Of a stretch of 64,000 nt of DNA, positions 42,616-52,849 are shown in pieces. Every line of letters starts with the position of its first letter. Within the stretch, counting starts at the first letter, position 1. Origin of the DNA: Ottowia testudinis (GTDB taxonomy: Bacteria > Pseudomonadota > Gammaproteobacteria > Burkholderiales > Burkholderiaceae_C); NCBI RefSeq assembly GCF_017498525.1, contig NZ_CP071796.1, positions 992,001 to 1,056,000 of the forward strand, given 5' to 3'. Under the pieces are notes generated by a model, which worked only from the letters and a program-made list of their open reading frames with translations, did no database searches and was not told where the DNA came from. The translations under genes were made by a program, and so were the position numbers.

Positions 42616-43563
42616 ATGAACCAGCTCGACGCGCTTAAGCAATTCACCACCGTGGTCGCCGACACGGGCGACTTCAAGCAACTGGCCGCGTTTCAGCCGC
42701 AAGACGCCACCACCAACCCCTCGCTCATTCTGAAGGCGGTGCAAAAGCCCGAGTACGCGCCGCTGCTGCTGGAGACCGTGGCCACGCACCGCGGCCAGCC
42801 GCTCGGTGAAGTGGCCGACCGCCTGCTGGTGCGCTTTGGGACCGAGATCCTGTCGATCATCCCCGGCCGCGTATCGACCGAAGTGGACGCTCGCCTGTCG
42901 TTTGACGAAAACGCCACCTACACGCGCGCCGAGCGGCTCATCGAGCTGTACCAGGCGGCCGGCGTTCCGACCGACCGCGTCCTTATCAAGATCGCCGCCA
43001 CCTGGGAGGGCATTCGCGCCGCCGAGCGCCTGCAGCAGCGCGGCATCAACTGCAACCTGACGCTGCTGTTCAGCTTTTGCCAGGCGGTGGCTTGCGGGCA
43101 GGCCAAGGTGCAGCTGATTTCGCCGTTCGTCGGCCGCATCCACGACTGGTACAAAAAGGCCGCCGGCGCGAGCTGGGACGAAGCCGCCATGGCCGGTGCC
43201 AACGACCCCGGCGTGCGATCCGTCCAGCGTATTTTCGATCACTACAAGCGCCACGGCATCGCCACCGAGGTGATGGGCGCCAGCTTTCGCAACGTTGGTC
43301 AGATCACCGCGCTGGCCGGTTGTGACCTGCTCACCATCAGTCCAGAATTGCTGGCGCAACTGGCCGCCAGCGAGGTGCCGCTGGCCCGCGCGCTCGATGC
43401 CGCAGCGGTGCGCCAGCGCGATCTGCCCGCCGTGCAATACGACGAAGCGCAGTTCCGCCTCGCGCTGAACCACGACGCCATGGCGACCGAAAAGCTGGCC
43501 GAAGGCATTCGCGCCTTTATCGCCGACGCCGAAAAGCTCGACGCCTTGATGCAGGCCGCCTGA
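42616..43563 (+). CDS. tal: Transaldolase
   Basis: Pentose phosphate enzyme that moves a three-carbon dihydroxyacetone unit between sugar phosphates. It has 315 residues, the size of the TalB class. Motifs are [19 protein letters not shown] and the Schiff-base Lys in [23 protein letters not shown] is also typical. ATG 42616 is preferred to GTG 42610. Pgi follows after 14 bases, so the two central carbon genes form a likely operon. Confidence 0.96.
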   Translation: MNQLDALKQFTTVVADTGDFKQLAAFQPQDATTNPSLILKAVQKPEYAPLLLETVATHRGQPLGEVADRLLVRFGTEILSIIPGRVSTEVDARLSFDENATYTRAERLIELYQAAGVPTDRVLIKIAATWEGIRAAERLQQRGINCNLTLLFSFCQAVACGQAKVQLISPFVGRIHDWYKKAAGASWDEAAMAGANDPGVRSVQRIFDHYKRHGIATEVMGASFRNVGQITALAGCDLLTISPELLAQLAASEVPLARALDAAAVRQRDLPAVQYDEAQFRLALNHDAMATEKLAEGIRAFIADAEKLDALMQAA

Positions 43564-43577
43564 AGCCGAGCGCGCGC

Positions 43578-45179
43578 ATGAGCTGGCGAGACCGACCGCG
43601 CTGCGACGAAACGCCGGCCTGGGCGTTGCTGCAGGCGCACGCTCAGCATCACTTCAGCGCGGCGGCCGGGGGCGACGCGTTTGATCTGCGGCGGGTGTTC
43701 GCCGACGATGCGCGTCGCTTTGACGACTTCAGCGCGCCGGCGCCGCACATCTTTGCCGATCTTTCGAAGAACCTGCTCGACCGCGACGCGCGCGCACTGC
43801 TGGTGCAACTGGCGCGTGAGTGCCGCCTGCCCGAGCACTGCGCCGCGATGCTGGCTGGAGCGCCGGTCAACGGCACCGAAGGGCGCGCCGCGCTGCACCC
43901 CCTGCTGCGTTTGCCCGACAGCGGCGATGGCAAAAGAGATGCAAGTCAAATCGCCCGTTCAACAAGCGCAGACCGGCAGGAAATGCTCATTTTTTCAGAG
44001 CGTATAAGAAATGGCGATGCCTTCAAGGACGTGGTGCACATCGGCATCGGCGGTTCTGATCTGGGGCCGCGCCTGGCGGTGCAGGCGCTGGCGCCGCACA
44101 CGCTGGAGTGCACGGGCGCGCGCGGGCCGCGCCTGCATTTCGTGGCCAACATGGATGGGCACGAGCTGGACGGCGTGCTGGCGCGCGGGCTGGATGCGGC
44201 CAGAACGCTGTTCGTCATTGCCTCCAAAAGCTTTGGCACGGCCGAGACGCTGCTGAATGCGCGCTCGGCCACCGCGTGGCTGCGCGCGCAAGGCGTGCGC
44301 GACGTCGCGCCCCACCTGGTGGCGGTGACAGCGCGGCCAGACGTGGCGCGGGCCTTCGGCGTCGGCCGCTGTCTGCAGTTTGCCGATGGCGTGGGCGGTC
44401 GCTACTCGCTGTGGTCAGCGATCGGGTTGCCGCTGGCGATCGCGCTGGGGGCCGATGGTTTTCGCGCGCTGCTGGCTGGCGCGCACGCCATGGACCGGCA
44501 CTTTGCCGATGCCCCGCTCGAATCAAACCTGCCGGTGCAGCTGGGTCTGCTCGACGTGTGGTACCGCAACTTCCTGAATGCGAGCAGCCGTTGCGTGGCG
44601 CCATACCACCACGGCTTGCGGCGCCTGCCGGCATATCTGCAGCAGTTGGAGATGGAAAGCAACGGCAAGTCGGTTGATGCGCGTGGCCGCCCGCTGGCAG
44701 TGGCCAGCGCGCCGGTGATCTGGGGCGAGCCGGGCACCAATGCGCAGCACGCGTTTTTTCAGATGCTGCATCAGGGCAGTGACTTGGTGCCGGTGGAATT
44801 CATCGTGGTGAGCCAGCCCGCGCACGCGCTGGCCGGCCACCACCAGGCGCTGATCGCGAACGCGCTGGCGCAGTCGCGCGCGCTGATGCTGGGGCAGGTG
44901 CATGTGCAACCGCACCTGCGCTTTGCCGGCAACCGGCCCTCGACCACGCTGCTTCTCGATGAGCTTTCGCCCGCGAGCTTGGGCGCGTTGCTGGCGCTCT
45001 ACGAACATCGCACCTTTGTCGCCGGCTCGCTGTGGGGTTTGAACAGTTTCGACCAATGGGGCGTGGAGCTGGGCAAGCGGCTGGCCACTGGCATCGAGGC
45101 GGCATGGCAGCATCCGACGGCTGACGCGTCGCTCGACCCTTCCAGCGCAGGCCTGCTGGCGCGGCTGCGCCGCCATTGA
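43578..45179 (+). CDS. pgi: Glucose-6-phosphate isomerase
   Basis: Interconverts glucose 6-phosphate and fructose 6-phosphate; 533 residues. Motifs: VVHIGIGGSDLGPRLAV, FVIASKSFGTAETL, GGRYSLWSAIGLPLAI, and the signature GEPGTNAQHAFFQMLHQG with the catalytic His/Lys in the C-terminal region (NSFDQWGVELGKRLA). A short AT-rich patch at about 43920-44010 (RDASQIARSTSADRQEM) resembles degraded family 1 sequence, but the length is not increased notably. Confidence 0.96.
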   Translation: MSWRDRPRCDETPAWALLQAHAQHHFSAAAGGDAFDLRRVFADDARRFDDFSAPAPHIFADLSKNLLDRDARALLVQLARECRLPEHCAAMLAGAPVNGTEGRAALHPLLRLPDSGDGKRDASQIARSTSADRQEMLIFSERIRNGDAFKDVVHIGIGGSDLGPRLAVQALAPHTLECTGARGPRLHFVANMDGHELDGVLARGLDAARTLFVIASKSFGTAETLLNARSATAWLRAQGVRDVAPHLVAVTARPDVARAFGVGRCLQFADGVGGRYSLWSAIGLPLAIALGADGFRALLAGAHAMDRHFADAPLESNLPVQLGLLDVWYRNFLNASSRCVAPYHHGLRRLPAYLQQLEMESNGKSVDARGRPLAVASAPVIWGEPGTNAQHAFFQMLHQGSDLVPVEFIVVSQPAHALAGHHQALIANALAQSRALMLGQVHVQPHLRFAGNRPSTTLLLDELSPASLGALLALYEHRTFVAGSLWGLNSFDQWGVELGKRLATGIEAAWQHPTADASLDPSSAGLLARLRRH

Positions 45180-45498
45180 TTTTCCATCACAAGGTTCAAA
45201 CCACCGGCTTTGAGCCGGTCAGCTTTAGCCACGCGATTCTTGCGGCGGTGGACGAGAGACAGCGTAGGCAATGCAAGGTATTTGGCACGGGGAGCGAAGC
45301 GGGTGGACTTTCTGTCCTCTGCGACCCGCGCGAACCCACCTACTTTAGTAGGTGGTTGTTCAGTGGCGGGTGGCCGGCTCGCTGGCGGCCCCGGTTTCCC
45401 AAACTGGCGATCACGCGGGCCGAGCGGATATCGCCAAAACCTTGCCCGACACGGCGGCGCGTTTATGATTATCAAATCCCATACTCTGCAAGAAAAAC
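45180..45498. other. 319-base spacer with two perfect hairpins and no gene
   Basis: ACCGGCTTTGAGCCGGT (45203-45219), 24 bases after pgi, is a likely terminator stem without a T-run. CCACCTACTTTAGTAGGTGG (45336-45355) is a second perfect palindrome with eight-base arms and could be an operator or terminator. Open frames across the region do not look like proteins. Confidence 0.55.
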
Positions 45499-46089
45499 AT
45501 GACTAAAAAATATGCATACGGTGCGTTTCTGGCTGCGGCGTTGGCCGTCGGCGGCCAGGCTCATGGCCAGCTCAAGAACATCAGTGCGACGGTTCTCCAA
45601 TCCCAAACGGAAGCGGCGACTTCCTGCACCATCTTGGCCACCGAGGGCCCCACTTGGCGGGGCTTGAAGGGCGTCGTCGTGCTTGCCGAAGCCGCTGATG
45701 CCTGGTCTGATCCGGCCCTGTCAATCAGGCTGCTGGAAAATAACGAAGTCATGTCCAATGACACTTGGACAGGTAACTACTACGAGAACGGTCAGGTCAA
45801 GGCGGGTCTCAGTCCGGCGATTTTTTCTAACCTGCTGCGTACCCCGGCTGGTCCTCGCGACGCCGCGTTGCTGGTGAGTGCGCCACCGGGCTGGCGCATC
45901 TGCGCTACATCCCAAGAGGTTTCGAGCGGCACTGTGCTGCGCCGCGCCAGTGTGTCGATCACCGACGTGACTGTGGGTGTGATCGCGCTCATGGGCGCCG
46001 CTAAAAACCACAGCGTTTCGGCGCTGAAAGCGTCTCGAGAAGTAAACGGGCAAATTGGTGCGTTGGCCAGAGAGCTGGCGGGCGACTAA
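45499..46089 (+). CDS. Orphan secreted protein, 196 residues
   Basis: I do not recognise this family. A Sec signal peptide (KKYAYGAFLAAALAVGGQAHG) leads into a soluble protein with two Cys (TSCTIL and WRICAT) that may form a disulfide. The segment TWTGNYYENGQVKAGLSPAIFSN is aromatic-rich and predicted beta. ATG 45499 is clear. The TAA stop is also the target site of the IS remnant that follows directly, so the original protein may have been longer. Codon use is more AT-rich than in neighbouring genes. Confidence 0.75.
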   Translation: MTKKYAYGAFLAAALAVGGQAHGQLKNISATVLQSQTEAATSCTILATEGPTWRGLKGVVVLAEAADAWSDPALSIRLLENNEVMSNDTWTGNYYENGQVKAGLSPAIFSNLLRTPAGPRDAALLVSAPPGWRICATSQEVSSGTVLRRASVSITDVTVGVIALMGAAKNHSVSALKASREVNGQIGALARELAGD

Positions 46090-46814
46090 GAGCGGCTAAC
46101 AAAAGCCTGTCATTGCCCGTTGCACGGTATGCGTTTGATACGGCATGGGCAAGAGCAGGAACAAGGAAATCAGCAGGCGTTGTTCAAAAGGATTCAGCCG
46201 CTGCTGACGGCAGTCAAGCCCTCTGCCAAAGGAGGCCGGCCCCGGCTCAGTGATGAAAGGGCTTTGAATGGCATCCTGTTTGTACTGCGCACAGGCACAC
46301 CCTGGACACATCTGCCCAAAGAGTTGGGCTTTGGCTGCGGCATGACTTGCTGGAGAAGAATGCGCAACTGGCAGGCCGCTGGCGTATGGCACCGTCTGCA
46401 TCTGGCGCTGTTGGCCGAACTGCGAGGGGCTGGCAAACTGGATTTCGGCCGCGCCAGCATCGATGCCAGCGTAGCCAGCCCCCGCAGGGTCCGCACACCG
46501 GCGCCAACCCGAGCGGCGGGGGCAAGCTTGGCAGCAGGCGCCACATCATTACAGACCGCCGGGGCACTCTCTTGATCTTTTGCTTCACCGGGCCAACCGC
46601 CATGACTCGGTCGTCTTCGAGGAGCTGATTGAAGCCTTGCCTGCGGTGCGCGGCAAACTTGGCAGGCCGCGCCGCGGGCCGGACAAGCTGTATGCGTACA
46701 AGCGCTGCGACTCTGCGCGCTGCCGGGCCGATCTCAAGCGGCTCGGTATTTGCAATCGCATTGCCCGCAAAGGCTCAGTCTGGATTGCTCCGTCATCTGC
46801 GTTCCCAATCTTGA
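46090..46814 (+). mobile_element. Decayed IS5-family (IS427-like) copy
   Basis: The left terminus GAGCGGCTAACAAAA is intact and abuts TAA 46087-46089. The transposase is again broken: N-terminal frame from 46120 (RIQPLLTAVKPSAKGGRPRL), middle GANPSGGGKLGSRRHIITD, later NRHDSVVFEELIEALP. Relative to the copy at 16474 about 123 bases are missing after CGCAAAGGC, including the block around RHRWVVERTHAWL. The right inverted repeat is absent; similarity ends near 46814, 18 bases before the L,D-transpeptidase stop. It cannot transpose on its own. Confidence 0.85.
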
Positions 46815-46832
46815 ATCTGCAAGCACCGCACC

Positions 46833-47816
46833 TCATCCGGCGGCGCCCGCCAAACCTCGATGCACGTCGTTGATTGCTGGCAGGGCGCTGATCAGCAGGC
46901 GGCTGCCCGCCGCCAGGTGGGGCCGCAGGCGCTGAGCCACCTCGCCGCTGGCGAGCCACCACCGAGCAGCCAGCGCCTCGGTTGACGCATCCCCCTCGGC
47001 GCGCCAGGCGGCGCGCTCGCCGTCGGCTTGCCACAGACACAAGCCGTTGCCTTCTGGTGCCGTGCCTGGCGCCACGGGCGGCAAGTTGCACGCCGCCAGC
47101 AACGCGCCGGCTTGCAGCACATGCAGGCGTTGCTGCGGCAAACTGGCCAGCAGGGTAAGCGGCACACCCGGTGCTGGCGGCGCCGCGCGCCAGAAGTTGC
47201 GGGCGGTCAGCGCGCCCGCGGGCAGCATGGGCGCCGCCTGCGCCGTGATCGGCGCCAGCAGCGTGATGGGCGAGGCGCCGCTGGGCAGCGCATGGCGCAC
47301 CACCATCACCAAATCGCCCAGGCGCAGGGTCTCGAACACACGCGCCGCGAATGCGTGCGGCAGCCGGATGCAGCCGTGCGACGCCGGATAGCCCGGCAAA
47401 TGCCCGCCGTGCAGCGCCACGCCCGGCCAGGTCAGCCGCAGCATGTAGGGCATGGGCGCGTTGTTGTAGGTGCTCGATCGGTGGTGCCGCGCCTTTTGCA
47501 GCACCGGGTACACGCCGGGCGGCGTGCCGTGGCCCGCCTTGCCGGTGCTGACGCTGGAGAACCCGATCGCCACGCCATCGCGGAACACCTGGATCATCTG
47601 CGTGTGCAGATTGACCAAGGCGACCACCGGCCCGCTCGGCGACAGGTGCGGCAGCCAGAAATGCTGGCGCGGCGCCAGCGGATAGCGCGGCGGTGCGGCG
47701 CCCCGGCGTGCCGCCCCACTGGCCGGTGCCGCCACGCAGGCGACCGCGCCCCAGCCCGCCTGGGCCAGCCAGCGGCGGCGCGATGACAAAAAGAGGGGGA
47801 AGGGCTGCGCCGGCAT
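46833..47816 (-). CDS. L,D-transpeptidase (YkuD domain)
   Basis: Periplasmic peptidoglycan cross-linking or lipoprotein-anchoring enzyme of 327 residues. A leader with RRRWLAQAGWGAVACVAAP precedes the YkuD domain: QMIQVFRDGVAIGFSSVSTG, GTPPGVYPV and the catalytic motif HGGHLPGYPASHGCIRLP with its Cys nucleophile. A C-terminal domain of about 140 residues has no recognised fold. The IS remnant lies just beyond the stop codon, so the C-terminus could have been altered. Confidence 0.9.
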   Translation of the reverse strand: MPAQPFPLFLSSRRRWLAQAGWGAVACVAAPASGAARRGAAPPRYPLAPRQHFWLPHLSPSGPVVALVNLHTQMIQVFRDGVAIGFSSVSTGKAGHGTPPGVYPVLQKARHHRSSTYNNAPMPYMLRLTWPGVALHGGHLPGYPASHGCIRLPHAFAARVFETLRLGDLVMVVRHALPSGASPITLLAPITAQAAPMLPAGALTARNFWRAAPPAPGVPLTLLASLPQQRLHVLQAGALLAACNLPPVAPGTAPEGNGLCLWQADGERAAWRAEGDASTEALAARWWLASGEVAQRLRPHLAAGSRLLISALPAINDVHRGLAGAAG

Positions 47817-48182
47817 GGCTGAAGTCGCGGGGTGATGGCTACAAATCGTAGCAAGGTTTCAGCGCACTGAGCCTGTCGGGCGATCCCGCCACGGACGGTG
47901 CGGGTGGTCTCGGATTTGGCGCACGACAGCGATGGACCCGCCTCACTGTTGTATTGACGTTGTCGTCTTCAACGTGCTCGCCAGCCCAAGGAAACTCCCT
48001 CTCCCAGAGGGAGAGGGAGTTTCTTGGGCACGCCATGCGCTGTCATGAAATTTGAAAACCTCAATGCGCAAGGCGTTTAAATAGCGGCCGAAAAGGTCGC
48101 CAGTGCTTGTCTGGCAAGCGCAAACAGCTATTGTTTGAATAGCGAAAAGGTCGAAGGCACTGCGCCGCCGCCCACCCAGCGC
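47817..48182. other. 366-base spacer holding repeats only
   Basis: It contains the direct repeat copy at 47997-48065 and a family 1 copy at 48103-48135 (GTGCTTGTCTGGCAAGCGC, AAACAGCTATTG). GCTACAAATCGTAGC at about 47840 is a small palindrome near the L,D-transpeptidase start. No gene is seen. Confidence 0.6.
47997..48065 (+). repeat. 69-base direct repeat, copy A
   Basis: It starts with the hairpin CCCTCTCCCAGAGGGAGAGG, then GAGTTTCTTGGGCACGCCAT and CTGTCATGAAATTTGAAAAC. Copy B at 49466 matches most positions over the whole length and lies on the other side of the gene at 48183. Confidence 0.85.
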
Positions 48183-49400
48183 TCAGCCGTCCAGTTGCTG
48201 CACCGTGCGCCAGTGCCGCCCATCGGCGCTGTGCAGCAGTGCACCGCCGGCGGGCGCGCCGGCGCGTGGGGGCTGCCAGGTGAGTGCGGCGGCAAAGCCG
48301 AACGCGGAGTGGTGAACGGCATCCAGGTCGGTCAGCAGGCTGTGCGCGGCTTCGGTGGGCAGGCCGGTGGGCACCAGGGGGCGGGGCGCATCGGTGACTT
48401 GCACGTCGCACACATGCAACTGGCCCGCGCGGGGTGCGGGTGCGCTGCCGCGCGCCAGCGTGAACAGCAGCGCCGACGCGCCAGCGGCACCCTGCGCGCA
48501 GAGCGCGACCGGGGCGTGCCCTTGCAGCACGCGCGCCAGCGCCAGCGGTGGTGCCGACGCAAAGGCCGCGCCACGGGTGTCGAAGCGGGCCAGCACGGCC
48601 GCGTCGTAGTCGTAGTCGTCGGGCGCGGGCAGTCCCCACGACCACACGGGCGAGACATCGGGTGGCAGGCCGTGCCTGCCGCGCGTCAGCGGCGTGCCGA
48701 CCAGCCAAGGGGCCTGATCGTGCGCGCCGGGCAGCAGGCCCAGCCAGCTTTCCACCCCCAGCAGATCGGCGCAGGCCGCAGGCGGCAGGGCCGCTTCATC
48801 GACCGGCCAAAGGTCGCGTCCGCGCCAGCTGGCTTGCACCGCCAGCGGGCGCGTGGCCCAGCGCATCAGCAGCGCCTGGCCGAAGCCGGCGGTGTCGCCG
48901 TCGGCGTCGAGCGGGCGCGGCGTCATCCCGGCCGTCCACAGGTGGCCGTCCGCGTGCCAAGCGGCGTGGATTTGCGCGCCGTCCAGCGGCGCGAGTTCCA
49001 CGGCCTGCACCCCATCGGCGGCGAACACGCGCACCTGCGTCGCGGTGTTGACAAAGAAAACGGCCAATCCCCCCACGCACGCCGACGTCACGGTGGGATA
49101 GGGCGCGTCGGGCGGCGGCCCGTCGTGGCCCCACGGCCTGGCGGGCGCGATGAGCAGCGGGCGATGGCCGTCCACCAGCGCCAGGATGCGCGAGGGCGTG
49201 GCCAGCCATGGCAGCGCTTCGTGCGGCGCCGAATGGCCCCAGCAGCGCGTGGGCCGGCCATCCTCGCCGGGCGGCCAGGCAGCGGCCACGAGGGGCGTGC
49301 CGCCGGTGCCGGGCTTCAGGGTCAAGGCCAGGCCGCCCGGCCCGCGCAACACGGGCTGGGCCAGGGCGATGAAGCGAGCGTCGTCTTGGGGTGGGGGCAT
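48183..49400 (-). CDS. Orphan hypothetical protein, 405 residues
   Basis: I do not recognise the family. ATG 49400 (MPPPQDDARF) is preferred over the GTG/ATG options up to 49427. There is no signal peptide. Tryptophan and glycine spacing (RCWGHSAPHEALPWL, AAWHADGHLWTAGM, VWSWGLPAPDD, LTWQPPRAG, LLHSADGRHWRTVQQ) and repeated short beta-strand patterns suggest a beta-propeller. The ending LLHSADGRHW resembles BNR/Asp-box blades (S-x-D-x-G-x-x-W). It is flanked on both sides by a 69-base direct repeat, so the gene may have been acquired or duplicated as a unit. Confidence 0.7.
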   Translation of the reverse strand: MPPPQDDARFIALAQPVLRGPGGLALTLKPGTGGTPLVAAAWPPGEDGRPTRCWGHSAPHEALPWLATPSRILALVDGHRPLLIAPARPWGHDGPPPDAPYPTVTSACVGGLAVFFVNTATQVRVFAADGVQAVELAPLDGAQIHAAWHADGHLWTAGMTPRPLDADGDTAGFGQALLMRWATRPLAVQASWRGRDLWPVDEAALPPAACADLLGVESWLGLLPGAHDQAPWLVGTPLTRGRHGLPPDVSPVWSWGLPAPDDYDYDAAVLARFDTRGAAFASAPPLALARVLQGHAPVALCAQGAAGASALLFTLARGSAPAPRAGQLHVCDVQVTDAPRPLVPTGLPTEAAHSLLTDLDAVHHSAFGFAAALTWQPPRAGAPAGGALLHSADGRHWRTVQQLDG

Positions 49401-49465
49401 GGAGACACGGCCTATTGAGACTTTCACAAATCATGACACGCTGTCAGCCCTCACCCTCACCCCCA

Positions 49466-49534
49466 CCCTCTCCCAGAGGGAGAGGGAGTTTCTTTGGCAT
49501 GCCATGGACTGTCATGACATTTGAAAACCTCAAC
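49466..49534 (+). repeat. 69-base direct repeat, copy B
   Basis: CCCTCTCCCAGAGGGAGAGG, GAGTTTCTTTGGCATGCCAT and CTGTCATGACATTTGAAAAC. It differs from copy A by scattered substitutions and lies 65 bases upstream of the start of the orphan gene. Confidence 0.85.
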
Positions 49535-49617
49535 AGCATTGGCCTTGGAGGACGGCGTCAGCCACCAAGTCCGCGCACGGTTGAAACATCAACCTGCCGG
49601 ATCAATCGGTTATGGGC

Positions 49618-50380
49618 TCAATGGGCGAGTGCCTGGTAGGCGGCTTCGCCGCCCTGCGAGCCCAGCCAGTACCCCACGGCGCCGACCAGGAAGCCGACCA
49701 CGTTGCCCAAGACCGGCACGATGGTGCCGGAGACCGCGCCCACGGCCGCGCCCGCCGCCGCAGCGCCCAGCCAACCGCCGGCCACGCGCGATACCTCGTG
49801 GCCCGTGTTGTCTCAGTCGCCGGTTTGCAGGCTTTTCTGAACCTCCTGCGTGACCGAAACGCCATCCACCACCGCGCCAACGGCGACCATGGCCCGGCCG
49901 CCGTATTTCAGTGCCGTCAGGCCGCGGCCCGCGTCGTCCGCACCGCGAACCAGCGCGTCAAAGGTCGGGTCGCTCTTGCCGGTGCCCTGGATGATCTTCT
50001 GTGGCACCGCGATGTCGCGCTGGCCGGGCGTCATGTCGGCATACGCCGCCGCATCGGCCTTTTGCAGGCTGCTCGACGCCTTGTGCCAGACCACGTCGAA
50101 GCTGGGCGCGCTGGCCTTGGCCGAACGCGGCGCGCTCAGCCCGTGGGGCCAAATGCGCTCGCGCACCGATTTCATGATCTGGTTGCGCTGCGCGGCTCGC
50201 GCCTTGCGCGGCCTGGCGCCACGCCGCCGGGTTGTCCAGCTTGGCAGGGCCGGTGAGGGCGAATTTTTCAGGCCGCGCTTTCAGGGGCGTGATGTAGTGC
50301 TCCACGCGGATGCGCGCATCGGCCAGCAGTGCGGGCGGAAACCTACCCATGGCCGGCCAACAAGCCCGGTCGGTGTGCAC
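49618..50380 (-). pseudogene. Broken gene for a protein with a toxin-like glycine-zipper C-terminus
   Basis: Three pieces in series: MGRFPPALLADARIRVEHYI to AAWRQ in one frame; a one-base shift near 50200-50230; then NQIMKSVRERIWPHGLSAPR to SLQTGD; then an in-frame TGA (49815-49813); then DNTGHEVSRVAGGWLGAAAA followed by a glycine/alanine-rich hydrophobic stretch to the stop at 49618. A TGG Trp at the TGA would give an unbroken protein. Glycine-zipper ends of this type occur in membrane-acting polymorphic toxins and T6SS effectors. The 5' end may also be truncated. Confidence 0.75.
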
Positions 50381-50391
50381 GGGATTTGCTG

Positions 50392-50425
50392 TAAAAATAA
50401 TAGCTGCTTGCGCTTGATGGACGGG
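50392..50425 (-). repeat. Dispersed repeat family 1, upstream of the pseudogene
   Basis: AAAATAATAGCTGCTTGCGC followed by TTGATGG, twelve bases outside the open part of the broken gene. Confidence 0.7.
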
Positions 50426-50464
50426 TTCTGGAGGTCATTTCTCCATCTGAATTACCCGGACGTG

Positions 50465-50497
50465 CAAAAAAAGGGCCGCTGTTTCCAGCGGCCCTTT
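50465..50497 (-). terminator. Intrinsic terminator of groESL
   Basis: On the minus strand AAAGGGCCGCTGG, an AAA loop and CAGCGGCCCTTTTTTT, 40 bases after the groEL stop. Confidence 0.9.
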
Positions 50498-50537
50498 GAC
50501 TTGCAGCGATCGCGCGCGCGATCGGGGCGAGGGGGAT

Positions 50538-52187
<1,650 letters not shown>

Positions 52188-52210
52188 TTAGGCTCCTGAA
52201 AATATGAATG

Positions 52211-52262
52211 AAAAATGGCTCTAGCGCTGGTTTATCAAGCGCTAGCAGCTATCAAAACAAGA
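52211..52262 (+). repeat. Dispersed repeat family 1 between groES and groEL
   Basis: AGCGCTGGTTTATCAAGCGC followed by TAGCAGCTATC. It is transcribed in the groESL mRNA, where its palindrome would form a hairpin before the groEL ribosome site. Confidence 0.75.
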
Positions 52263-52284
52263 GTGTTGAGGATGGGGCGAGAGC

Positions 52285-52575
52285 TTACTTCTCGACCACG
52301 GCGAACAGGTCGTCTTCCTTCATCACCAGCAGCTCGTCGCCGTCGACCTTGACGGTCTGGCCGCTGTACTTGCCGAACAGCACGCGGTCGCCGACCTTGA
52401 CGTTCATGGCTTGCAGCTCGCCCTTGTCGTTCTTCTTGCCGGGGCCGACGGCCATGATTTCACCCTGATCGGGCTTTTCGGCGGCGTTGTCGGGAATCAC
52501 GATGCCGGAGGCGGTCTTGGTTTCGTTTTCCAGGCGCTTGACGATCACGCGATCGGCGAGAGGGCGCAGTTTCAT
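52285..52575 (-). CDS. groES: Co-chaperonin GroES
   Basis: GroEL lid protein of 96 residues, start [16 protein letters not shown] at ATG 52575 with GGAGAA in front. The mobile loop region is [14 protein letters not shown], and the ending is [15 protein letters not shown]. First gene of the groESL operon under the sigma-32-like promoter and CIRCE at 52676-52730. Confidence 0.98.
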   Translation of the reverse strand: MKLRPLADRVIVKRLENETKTASGIVIPDNAAEKPDQGEIMAVGPGKKNDKGELQAMNVKVGDRVLFGKYSGQTVKVDGDELLVMKEDDLFAVVEK

Positions 52576-52675
52576 GGGTTCTCCTAAGGGTTTGATATAC
52601 AACGGTTTTTTGACCAAGCGATGAGTCCGCATGGGACGTCACTCGATCGAAAGGCGAAGGTGTTGAAGGCCTTTG

Positions 52676-52702
52676 CTAGCACTCAACTCCAGCGAGTGCT
52701 AA
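52676..52702 (-). promoter_or_regulatory. CIRCE operator (HrcA binding site)
   Basis: CTAGCACTC, nine bases, GAGTGCTAA: the standard CIRCE inverted repeat, with one mismatch in the left arm as written. It overlaps the expected start of transcription of groES, the usual arrangement for HrcA repression of chaperonin genes. Confidence 0.95.
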
Positions 52703-52730
52703 TGATAAGGGCAAACTTGGCGGTTTCAAG
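52702..52730 (-). promoter_or_regulatory. Sigma-32-like heat-shock promoter of groESL
   Basis: On the minus strand CTTGAAA (52730-52724), 13 bases, CCTTATCAT (52710-52702). The -35 box equals the sigma-32 consensus and the -10 box is close to CCCCATNT. It directly abuts CIRCE, so activation by sigma-32 and repression by HrcA probably act together. Confidence 0.7.
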
Positions 52731-52849
52731 AGTTCCAGGCCCGTGGCCCTGTCGAGCGCGTGGATGCTTGTCGATGGATGGCAGGTGGGCGCGGTTCACG
52801 CGCCGCCAGCTGACACGTCGATGACAAAGCCCTGCTGGCGCCCCACGTC

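Noticed and set aside
43920..44010. A family 1 repeat inserted in pgi
   Set aside because: Only a short stretch resembles the family and the protein length there is normal, so chance similarity is more likely.
45176..45502. A 108-codon frame beginning MIFHHKVQTTGFEPVSFSHA
   Set aside because: Overlaps two perfect hairpins, has no ribosome site and no consistent protein character; the TGFEPV string is typical of spurious frames.
49813..49815. The in-frame TGA as a selenocysteine or programmed readthrough codon
   Set aside because: A second lesion, a frameshift upstream, already breaks the gene, and the context fits a TGG to TGA change. No selenocysteine element is evident next to it.
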